23,694 bases of DNA from Terfezia claveryi (lineage: Eukaryota; Ascomycota; Pezizomycetes; Pezizales; Pezizaceae). The notes beneath the pieces are model-generated. The model saw only the letters and a list, made by a program, of their open reading frames with translations. It made no database searches and was not told the origin of the DNA. The stretch is taken from the NCBI GenBank assembly GCA_015179025.1, contig WHUX01000480.1, forward strand, positions 1 to 23,694, in the 5' to 3' direction. A program made the translations under genes and the position numbers. Shown piece after piece: positions 16,380-23,694 of this stretch; position 1 is the stretch's first letter; every line of letters begins with the position of its first letter.

Positions 16380-17533
16380 ATGTCCACAACGTCAACGCCA
16401 CGGGCACCAGCAACAGGAAACACGTCGATGCCGAAAGCTGGGACCCCTACCGGGTCATGGAGGCATCCGGCTATGGACACTATTGTCCAGCGGCAGAGTA
16501 AGCAAAAGGGCCTGGCGGATATCCATTCGAGCCGGTTGGCAAAGAACAGTGGCGCTTTTGTCGCTACCTTTGTCTTTACCTGGTTACTGCATACTTGGCT
16601 GTTGAGGAGAAAGTACTTCCTCCCTCGATACCTAGCTACTCAGGCTACTCAGGCACTGAATCTGTGGCTAATCGATGGAAAAATACATAGTCCCGCCTAT
16701 GGAAAACAGCCAGAGAGACATCCTGTATGGGACGATATCATGTGGCTTGGTACATACATCTGTAAGGCGTCCCTCCTTCCTAACTACATCAATGCCGATT
16801 ATACTCACAAAAAAACGTATAGTAAACACCCTTCGTATTGTCCTTTTATACAACATGGGCGAGTCCACATACCGCCTCCTCCGCTCCGAGCCCGACTTCT
16901 CCGACCTCCCTCTCACCCCTATGCAGCGCCAACTCCTCGGACTTGCTCCAAACGGTTCGGTACCCCCCTCCCCCTTCTCCAAGTCTATTCAAAGCTAACC
17001 TACCACAGTCGACTCCCACGCCACCGCAGGCGGGTACATCACCCCCCCCGGTATCCCCGGTCCCCCCCCCTTCCCCCTCCAGCACCTTTGGCGGCTCTCC
17101 CGGGCCAAGCAGCAACGGCATTCCATCATCCTCCCCCTACTCCGCCGCCTTATCCACCACCTCCTCCTCCAGCCCCCGCCACGGCCCCTCTCCCAGCCAC
17201 ACTTTTTCCAGCGCAACAGACGGGCCAATGACCCCTTCCCCGCTCAGATCCACCACCCGCGGGGGCACCATGGCCCAGAGTTTGGGGTTTAGTGTGTGGA
17301 GTGGCTCAACGGTGTCGCCGCAGAATAGTATTTTCAATACACCGAGTCCAAGGAATAGGACTGGACAGGGCTTGGGATTGGGTTACGGCAATGCGAGTGG
17401 GGCGGTGGGGCCAAGTGGTGTGCCGATGGGGAATAGGTGGGTGTATGAGAAGATGGGAAGGAGGGGGGAGGGGCTGAGGTGGACCCCGGGGAGGAATAGT
17501 GTCTTTAGTCCGGTAAAGGGGCAGGTGAATTAG
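16380..17533 (+). CDS. POM34: Nuclear pore membrane protein POM34 homologue
   Basis: Exons are 16380-16761, 16823-16959 and 17009-17533. Intron 1 (61 bp) has GTAAGG, CTAAC and TATAG; intron 2 (49 bp) has a weak GTACCC donor, GCTAAC and ACAG. The product is ~347 residues (yeast Pom34 is 299). It has a T/P-rich N-terminus, the conserved GSWRHPAMDTIVQRQS (25-40), a first membrane segment (~57-75), a second (~118-137, ILNTLRIVLLYNM, made only after splicing), the signature ESTYRLLRSEPDFSDLPLTP with QRQLLGL, and a Ser/Pro-rich tail with NRWVYEKMGRRGEG near the end. Pom34 anchors the nuclear pore membrane ring with Pom152 and Ndc1. An out-of-frame GGYITPPGIP at the start of exon 3 resembles the family YxTPPR motif. 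The exon-2/3 boundary may therefore be wrong, or the C-run at ~17040-17070 may carry an indel. Confidence 0.82.
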
Positions 17534-17707
17534 CTGGGTGGATGTTTGGCGAAGGAGGAATGGAGTTGTATGAGGAGAAGGTGATGGAGGTTGGGGGGTA
17601 AAAGTGGGATAAATTTGATGTTGGATTTATTTGGGTGCAACTAGTAGGAGTGGAGCATGGATGGGATGTCGGTGAGCTATTCGGAGATTCAGAAACCTGA
17701 CAACATA

Positions 17708-18040
17708 TTATCTGGCCTTGACTGGCGCATGGAAGAGGCGGGTACGCAGGTTCTGACGGATAGGCTGGGCTGGTGGTAATAGATGGTATTGGCGTTCAGC
17801 ACGTTTCTCGAATACATTCTCTTTCTGTAGCTTTCCCTTTTTGGGGGGGTTGATGGGTTTGTGATGGACTTTGAATAAGTCGTTTGAATGAATGGGGTTA
17901 TGCTTGTGCTGGTGCTCTGTGATATTTGCCTTTTTTTTTTTGGTTTTGTTTGCGCTTGTGTATATGTGAAGTAGTCTACATACATAGGTACTAAGTAGTA
18001 GGTACATGATACATACATTTTTTTTGGAGAAAGCTACCAT
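17708..18040 (-). CDS. Doubtful 110-codon ORF
   Basis: The last ~45 residues (KKGKLQKENVFEKRAERQYH and onward) look like protein and end at the TAA at 17708-17710. The N-terminal ~60 residues are Tyr/Leu- and Lys/His-rich, encoded by simple sequence. The frame sits tail to tail with POM34, 175 bp away. It may be the last exon of an unseen gene or the POM34 3' UTR read backwards. Confidence 0.2.
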   Translation of the reverse strand: MVAFSKKNVCIMYLLLSTYVCRLLHIYTSANKTKKKKANITEHQHKHNPIHSNDLFKVHHKPINPPKKGKLQKENVFEKRAERQYHLLPPAQPIRQNLRTRLFHAPVKAR

Positions 18041-18408
18041 ATATGTACCTATGGATATTTTTTATGGTTTGTCAGGGAGAGAGCTGGTGGGTACTACACT
18101 TGAGTGGTTGATAGTCTGGATCTGAAAAGGGGGGTTCGGTAACAAAGGTTGTGTGAGGGTGTGAGTTTAGGTTAGGTGGATGTTACCCTGAATCGAATGG
18201 TTCTTGTAGAATTTACATTTTGCAACGCATTAGACTACATCAACCCCAAGTTCCCTGTCCTTGCGTAAAATTTAGTATATATACATTACAATACACCCGT
18301 TAACCCTTTAAAGTCTTGGTAATAATCCCTCCCACATCTCTAACAAGTTCCACGCCGCTTTTGATGATGGGGCTTTGGGTCTATTCCTCCTTCTCCTCCT
18401 GCTCCTAA

Positions 18409-18432
18409 TTTTTTTTTTTTTTTTTTTTTTTT
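18409..18432 (+). repeat. Poly-T tract
   Basis: An uninterrupted run of 24 T, followed 8 bp later by a TA dinucleotide run. Confidence 0.9.
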
Positions 18433-18751
18433 GTGGCATTTATATATATATATATAGAGCTGCATGCAGTGGACCCTATACATGTATGCTTTTCCCTATA
18501 GTTGCAGGTATAGAAGGTGCAAAGATGCTTACTCCTGGCTGGTGACCATCAAGAACAGAAAAAGGGAGAGGGGGGGGGGGGCAAAGAATATGCAAAACGC
18601 CTATAGTTCCCCCCCCTTCTTTATTGCCCGGGAAGCAGGCACGGGAAAGATCTCCCACAACTGTAAACTACAAAGTAAGAACAGAAATATCCCCCATGGG
18701 AGGGGTGGGTTTTTGAAGTCCTCAGATATCCGTAACGGATACAAGGATGTC

Positions 18752-18781
18752 CTTCATCCTCATCCTCATCCTCATCCTCAT
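18752..18781 (+). repeat. (CTCATC)n microsatellite
   Basis: Four perfect six-base units within a slightly longer impure stretch, followed by a TA run. Confidence 0.85.
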
Positions 18782-20392
18782 AATATATATATATGTGCTG
18801 GTCCGTTCCGGGATGGCATATATGTGCAAATCTGAGCGATGAACGAAGGCAAATTGAGTGGAAAAACCGAGTCTATTATATTTTATAGCATAACAAAAGC
18901 TCAAACTTCACTACGAGTAAATTTTCATGATACCTCTCGTTCATAGTACTATATAGGTCTAGTTCTTTTCTGCATTGCAGCAAAGTATCACGAACATTTG
19001 TTACATCATGCTCCAAAGCCACTTGTTTCCCATCATATTATTTTTCCTTCCATCGCAGATTGATTGCTGGAAAATGCGCCTGCTGGGGCCTTTAAGTTTG
19101 GGTCTCGCAGGTATGCTTTGATTCTGCGATACCTAGGTAGTTCTTCTTAATCACCATATACTTGAATTAGATTTTTAGGGAATTACTTCAAAGGCCAACC
19201 GAGATTTACTACTTATTGTATGCAAACACTCTTCCAAAATGCTTCAATTGCACTTCGAGATGGAGTGGAACCTAGGGGGTGAAACTGAGCCAAGTCAATA
19301 GCACCATTATCTCCGATGTTCTTTGGCCAAATGTTGCTACAAAATAACCTTCATATCGGATATGTCCCTATTTTAGTAATTATAATGTCGCTGTGGCCGC
19401 TGTGGTGTTGTGGTAGGTAAATCCCTGTTGGCATTGAACAATTTAATCCCGTAACGGACCAGAACATATATATTTTTGTGGGGGCGGGGCCGCTAAAGTT
19501 TGCATGGATAGACGGGAAGTATATATATATATATATATTTCCTTGTTATGGAGGGTAGGGGAGGGTTCGTGGAAATTGAATATATGCAGAGTTTCTTTGG
19601 TCATGTTTGAGGGAATATCCAGCAGGGGAGAAAATGTTACTTTAGGAAATCTATCTAGATAGGTAATGTCGAGAGAGGAGGTTATGGGAATATATTCTGC
19701 TATGTGTGTTTACGGGGGGCGGGGAAGTTAGGTTGGGGGTGCGAGTCAGGAGAATAACTCCACATAAGCAGGTAGGAATTGTACCATGGTGTTTACTTGT
19801 GGTTCAGGGTAATCCATACCAGTTGAAACTCCACCTCACAACAGTTATTTTAGTGCCAAACAAACAACAAAGCCCAGAAATTCCATATTGCCTGGAAAGT
19901 TGCCTCTTATTCACCACAAGTACTCATGTATTGTATCCATTCATAATCTCATCAATTCATACTAAACTACATCAACTCAAGTCCTCCAATTCCCTCGCAT
20001 AGGGCGTATACTACCTTATATAGGTATATTTTTAGGGGGTATGTGGTACGTGAAAGCAGTTCACAATAAGTCAACAAGAGTAAAATAGGAAAGAGATAGC
20101 CCCTAAATATAACAGCACCAGCTGGTATAGTTCCTCCACCTCGAACTTGGAGTGAGAAGTGAAGGGCTGCGTTGCCCAAGGGAACAATCCTACCCAAACC
20201 AATTCCATACCTTCCCGTCATAATATCTAAACAAAGGAAACAAGCAAGCAAGAAATAAGGAAGAGGAAGGTATATAAATAAAAAAAAAAAAAAAACCATG
20301 GCAAAAGAAATTCAGCGTATGGTACGTCAGATGAAAACTTTCTACCCAAACCCACGGCATTCTCTTACCTCAGGCACACCCACCAGAGCCCC

Positions 20393-20601
20393 TCACGCCT
20401 TCTTCGTCTTCCCTCCCCAGCGGCTCTAACCGACCGTCTCCTCAACAAAGTCGTCCCCACCCTCCACTCTCGAACTCACCTGCCCCGCCCTCTCCGCCTC
20501 CCCCTCTTTCGTCTTCTCCCTTTCCCTCACCTCCCTCTTATACCTTTCCTCATGCTCATCCAGCGCGAGCGCCCCTTCAAGCGCCGTCTCCAACCCTCTC
20601 A
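20393..20601 (-). other. Possible C-terminal extension of the DUF4048 gene
   Basis: Directly after the TGA at 20599-20601, the next frame reads VRGLETALEGALALDEHEER then YKREVREREKTKEGEAERAGQ, a charged helical stretch. It joins KKAAGWL smoothly if one base is missing. It ends at a strong CAG|GTGAGT donor (intron 20426-20479, 54 bp, TTAG acceptor, no clear branch site). That splice would give SRWGGKTKKA and a TGA at 20393-20395. Either the annotated gene is one base off here, or this is purine-rich 3' UTR that happens to be open. Confidence 0.4.
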
Positions 20602-22168
20602 CAACCACCCCGCCGCCTTCTTTAAACTAAACTGCGTCCCCACCGACATGAGCGCTCCCAAGCCCTGCACCCCCGCTACCCCCGCGGGTGCGCCTATGAA
20701 ACCAGAAGACTGAACCGAACTGATGATGGGTAGGAGCGTTAATACTAGGTGATCTAGGGATGAGAGCAAAGATATATACGAGGAGCGGGGTGATGTGGAG
20801 GATATGGCTTAGGTGGATAGTTGGGAGGTATGATGAGTAGGAGGAGGAGGAGGAGGAGGAGGAGGAGGAGGAGGAGGAGGAGTTGTCACGGTACCTTGTG
20901 GATGTGCGGGGGGTACTTGAGCGTGAATGCGAAACAGACACGATAGAACTTGTTTCCGAGAACACTGAGCTGGCTGTAGACCAGCGCCCGCTAGGGGTTT
21001 CGTCGTGACTTGTCTGCTGCGAGTCTGATGTAAGGTCCGTTTTGACTGGCGATTTCTCCCGGCCTCTCCTAGAGCCTCCGCTACTGGAGACACTTCTCAG
21101 ACTAGCCTTGCTCCCTTGCCTCCTGACCCCAGGCGCTCCAAGTGATGAGTTAGATCTACTCATTGGTGGCCGGGGCGGCATATCCTCTCCCACAGTCGCC
21201 TGTCTTAGGTCCTCCACGAACGCCCACAAGCCCTCCTTGAACCCTTCAGCCATCTGCTTTCCCGTTTGCATTATCATATCCTGACTATTCCGTTTAATCC
21301 CCAAAGCCGCCCTCACTGACGATGATGACGTCTCAGTCATGCTAAGTGGTCGAGTGGGTTGGGTGGGTAGTGTATCCGAGCGGCGGACAGGCGTTGGACC
21401 GCGCACAGGCTCTGCATTGACTTGCAGATCCCGGGGCTGGGGATATGATGCCCTCTGCGGGGAAAGTAGGGACAATGTACGGTGGTGTCTTTGGGAAGTA
21501 ACACTCCTTGTGCTGGCTTGGGTTAACTTGGCCAATGCAGCCCTCCGGCGGGCTTCGTGTTCTTCGGTTGTGGGACTCTTTATTCCTTCGGCTACATCTC
21601 CGGTCGCGACCAGTATGATTTCGGTCTGGAGTAGTTCGTGTCGTTGCTTGGTTGCCTCGTGAATCGACCATTGTCGTTTTAGTTTTGCAAGTTCGGTCTC
21701 TGACTTTGCAAGCTCTTCTCGCAATTCCAACACCCTCCGCTCCTGTGCAGCCAAGGCTGTAAGGAATGCCATCGAGCCATTTGGAGATGGGGCAACATAG
21801 TCTGTAGGGGTAGTAGGGGTATGTGGAGATGCATATGTCGAAGGCGCAATCGGGAAGCTAAGTGATAGTCGTTTCCGATGTGGGCTTTTCGCAGAGGCGT
21901 TGGAGGATGAACGAAGGACCCTAGAAGAGGCACTCATGGGGGGCGTTGGCTGGGCTGTTGCTGGCCGGGCTGTTGTTGGCTGCACTCCTTGCAGTGGAGG
22001 CGTGAATACGCCTGAACGTGATCTAGGTGCCGCATCCTGCTCATTGAGGCCCTCGGAAGAGATTGCAAAAGGTGTAGGAGGCAGAGGCCAGTTGTCTGGG
22101 TAGCGGGGGAGATCATTGCAGAGCTCCAGTGATTTCTCAGACATCTCGGGCTGGAGAAGCTCTTCCAT
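20599..22168 (-). CDS. DUF4048-family protein
   Basis: The large exon 22168-20895 is followed by exon 20719-20599 across a 175-bp intron (GTACCG donor, ATTAAC branch site, CATCAG acceptor). Splicing keeps the frame (TST|S) and removes a (CCT)n run that would otherwise read as polyserine plus an unrelated tail. The product is ~464 residues and mostly Ser/Pro/Arg-rich and disordered. It has RKRLSLSFPIAPST, then the family core FLTALAAQERRVLELREELA with KLKRQWSIHEATKQR (a coiled coil), RTLSLLSPQRAS, EGLWAFVEDLRQATVGED, and the C-terminal MSVGTQFSLKKAAGWL. I chose the ATG at 22168 because upstream codons (PFHQTVAELCVQLLSPLVAL) lead into a perfect TACTAAC...CAG acceptor at 22242. A 5' exon or UTR intron therefore exists upstream that I could not place. 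Function is unknown. Confidence 0.75.
20837..20882 (+). repeat. (GGA)n microsatellite in the DUF4048 intron
   Basis: About 15 trinucleotide units lie just inside the 5' end of the 175-bp intron (CCT in the sense direction). If the intron is retained they would encode a polyserine tract. Confidence 0.9.
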
Positions 22169-22241
22169 GCTCAGGGCCGGTAATGCTACCAGAGGGCTCA
22201 GCAGCTGCACACAAAGCTCAGCCACGGTTTGGTGAAACGGC

Positions 22242-22280
22242 CTGGAAGCGGATGAGAGTCGCCAAATCAGCAGTTAGTAT
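22242..22280 (-). promoter_or_regulatory. Branch site and 3' splice site upstream of the DUF4048 main exon
   Basis: On the minus strand TACTAAC, the exact yeast-type branch-site consensus, is followed ~30 nt later by CTTCCAG. A good donor (GCT|GTACGT) is on the same strand near 22424, but joining it does not keep any ATG-led frame. The intron may therefore lie in the 5' UTR. Confidence 0.5.
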
Positions 22281-22303
22281 CGTATTGAGCACCGTATTTT
22301 ACC

Positions 22304-22358
22304 TATCGTGCCGTATCGTGCCGTATCTTGCCGTATCGTGCCGTATGGAGTCGTATCG
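22304..22358 (+). repeat. Tandem 10-bp repeat (TATCGTGCCG)
   Basis: Units start at 22304, 22314, 22324, 22334, 22344 and 22354, with variants CTTGCCG and GGAGTCG. They lie in the presumed 5' region of the DUF4048 gene, inside the inferred intron. Confidence 0.8.
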
Positions 22359-22540
22359 TAAAGCTGCTTGTTCGTAAAAGAAAGACAGCCCAGGACAAGA
22401 GCGAAAAAGCGGAAGAATACGTACAGCGTAGACGCACAAGGTGCGAAGGAGCAGCGTTAAGGGATCGAGTAGAAAACGAGACGGGAATGTGCAGCCCGCC
22501 GGGCCCAGCAAGGGGCTTCTCGTGCACCTTGGCGCACATA

Positions 22541-22584
22541 TACCTCTCACCTCTCACCTCTTATGTACCTCTCACCTCTCACCT
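22541..22584 (+). repeat. CTCTCAC tandem repeat
   Basis: TACCTCTCACCTCTCACCT occurs twice, separated by CTTATG. It is pyrimidine-rich, upstream of the DUF4048 gene on the opposite strand. Confidence 0.75.
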
Positions 22585-22585
22585 G

Positions 22586-23219
22586 CAATTAACCACCGCA
22601 ATCTTGTTCGCCCCCCGAAAACAGGCTGCTACACCGGCACCTGTCCCTCAACAAACACAATCCCGGGCTTTATGTGCTGTAGGGATCCCGTCCAGGCATC
22701 GAGGCAGGGATGCTGCATACCGAGATTTGCCTGGCCAGAAGGCAGTGCGGCGCCCATTGGGACTAGAGGCGTGCAGCTGAAGCAGCGACGGCGGCCCTTT
22801 GCAATCTTACAATCTTGCAATCTTGTAATTTCGTAGCAAGCTCGCGGCCTGCCCCGAGGGTATGTTCCGGTGGCAAGGGGCAGAGCGGCCAGGCCGAGAT
22901 GACAGCTGCCCACCTCTCTGTGCACCGGGCCGACCAACACGGGGGCAGCCGGAGATTAAAGGCTTCGGCCCACGCCGTACAGCTTGCTACGGGTATCAAA
23001 ATGATGGTGGTAACAGCTGGCATTGGGGCACTGAGGTGCCTTGAATTATCGATTAATGTGCTATAATAGAGCATAAACTCAATGTGCCCTGTAACCCCAT
23101 GCACCATACTCCTCAGGCTTCTGCCAGTAAAAAAAAAAATAAACAGCCCAGGGCTGCGAAAAATCTAATTACCCATATACCGCAAATAAGGGAGAATATC
23201 TATATCCACACGAAAACAC
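22586..23219. other. Intergenic between sulfite oxidase 3' end and DUF4048 5' region
   Basis: No supported ORF was found. CAATCTTG repeats three times at 22802-22826 and an A-run lies at 23129-23138. The upstream promoter or first exon of the DUF4048 gene should lie here, but I could not place it. Confidence 0.45.
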
Positions 23220-23694
23220 TCAAGCCGCGGCACCTATCGCCAGATTTGTCATTCCACTCACCAGAGCCTTCTCCACTGGCTGGTTTTCTATCCCCTTGAT
23301 CGTCAGATCCTTCACCTCCCCATACCCATTGTACCCTACTCCTCTGTAGTTCCATTGGCACTTCCCATCCTGCGTATTTCCGCCTTTATCCTGAGCTCTA
23401 CACCATATCCTTTTACTGCTCTCCCCACCTTCAGTCGGCATTAATCTGCGCACGTCCACCTTCGTTCCCCATAATGCCCAACTCCACCTGGTCGGGGTCT
23501 CTTGCACAATATCCGTTTCTTCCCAAGTCTCGCCGCGGTCGAGGCTTATCTCCACCTTGGTAACTGGTCCATCGTCCCCAGCCGGCAACGCATATCCCGC
23601 CACAACAATCTTTCCTTCCGCATCTGCTTGTATCTCATCTCCCGTTTCGGGTGTGCATATCACGGAATTTATTGCATGAGCTGCATTGCTGGGA
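23220..23694 (-). CDS. Sulfite oxidase, C-terminal part (partial at window edge)
   Basis: The minus-strand frame enters from the right edge with SNAAHAINSVICTPETGD and ends at the stop codon at 23220-23222. It covers the molybdopterin-oxidoreductase dimerisation domain (PF03404 type): IVVAGYALPAGDDGPVTKVE, ISLDRGETW, TRWSWALWGTKVDV, KRIWCRAQDKGGNTQ and WNYRGVGYNGYGEV. This Ig-like domain forms the dimer in sulfite oxidases and nitrate reductases. Nothing beyond it (no heme or FAD domain) follows, which favours sulfite oxidase over nitrate reductase. The enzyme oxidises sulfite to sulfate. The catalytic Moco domain lies outside the window. The tail lacks a typical PTS1 peroxisomal signal. Confidence 0.85.
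   Translation of the reverse strand, partial: PSNAAHAINSVICTPETGDEIQADAEGKIVVAGYALPAGDDGPVTKVEISLDRGETWEETDIVQETPTRWSWALWGTKVDVRRLMPTEGGESSKRIWCRAQDKGGNTQDGKCQWNYRGVGYNGYGEVKDLTIKGIENQPVEKALVSGMTNLAIGAAA

Larger units (their letters stand above)
17534..20392. other. Long intergenic region, AT-rich with simple repeats
   Basis: It holds a 24-base T run (18409-18432), TA runs (~18440-18457 and ~19520-19540), a G12-13 run near 18570, and a (CTCATC)n stretch at 18752-18781. A minus-strand frame at 17708-18040 ends with a protein-like basic segment (FEKRAERQYHLLPPAQPIRQ), but its first half is A/T-rich low complexity and I do not recognise it. No tRNA, rRNA or transposon was identified. Confidence 0.5.

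Noticed and set aside
19967..20299. 110-codon minus-strand ORF with a hydrophobic start
   Set aside because: The Phe-rich N-terminus is the poly-A run read backwards, and the rest has no recognisable domain.
22299..22557. Minus-strand ORFs starting MRGERYMCAKV as the DUF4048 5' exon
   Set aside because: The good donor at ~22424 leaves one extra base, so joining to the acceptor at 22242 gives an early stop. A UTR intron is equally likely.
22763..23107. 114-codon minus-strand ORF as the first exon of the DUF4048 gene
   Set aside because: No donor site at its end keeps the frame into the 22241 acceptor, and the composition is not protein-like.

Overview
The window looks like a gene-sparse, transposon-rich stretch of a filamentous ascomycete (Pezizomycotina) genome. 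The evidence is introns of about 50-250 bp with GT..AG ends and CTAAC/CTGAC-like branch sites, a fungal nucleoporin POM34 homologue, a DUF4048-type protein known from filamentous ascomycetes, a sulfite oxidase, and fungal-type DNA transposons. I cannot name the species.

Layout. 1-4686 is a Ty1/copia LTR retrotransposon whose left LTR is cut by the window edge. It has Gag, reverse transcriptase and RNase H, but protease, integrase and the Gag zinc knuckle are missing. In their place is a ~1 kb minisatellite of 12-bp units. 4696-5145 (-) is a small hypothetical ORF. 5.2-7.05 kb holds a decayed Tc1-like transposase fragment and a ~720 bp TA-flanked element with terminal inverted repeats. 7732-8306 (+) is a two-exon gene for a 108-residue secreted protein with 12 cysteines. 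It sits behind a duplicated promoter segment and two upstream ORFs. 8857-9282 (-) is a broken CHAT-domain fragment. 9.5-12.7 kb is a repeat field: tandem arrays, a short palindromic element, and a 666-bp element with ~122-bp inverted repeats inserted in a tandem repeat.

The gene-like right half starts with a divergent pair. An AMP-binding/acyl-CoA-synthetase-like gene (14084-15825, -) is broken by at least five frame changes, and POM34 (16380-17533, +) is its neighbour. After ~3 kb of AT-rich intergenic DNA come the DUF4048 gene (20599-22168, -, perhaps extending to 20393) and the 3' end of sulfite oxidase (23220-23694, -).

The genes do not form one pathway. The points most worth following are the integrase-less, minisatellite-bearing copia element with nearly identical LTRs, the unannotated cysteine-rich secreted protein, and the 666-bp inverted-repeat element. 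Single-base frame breaks recur in otherwise well-conserved genes, so uncorrected assembly indels must be separated from real pseudogenes.
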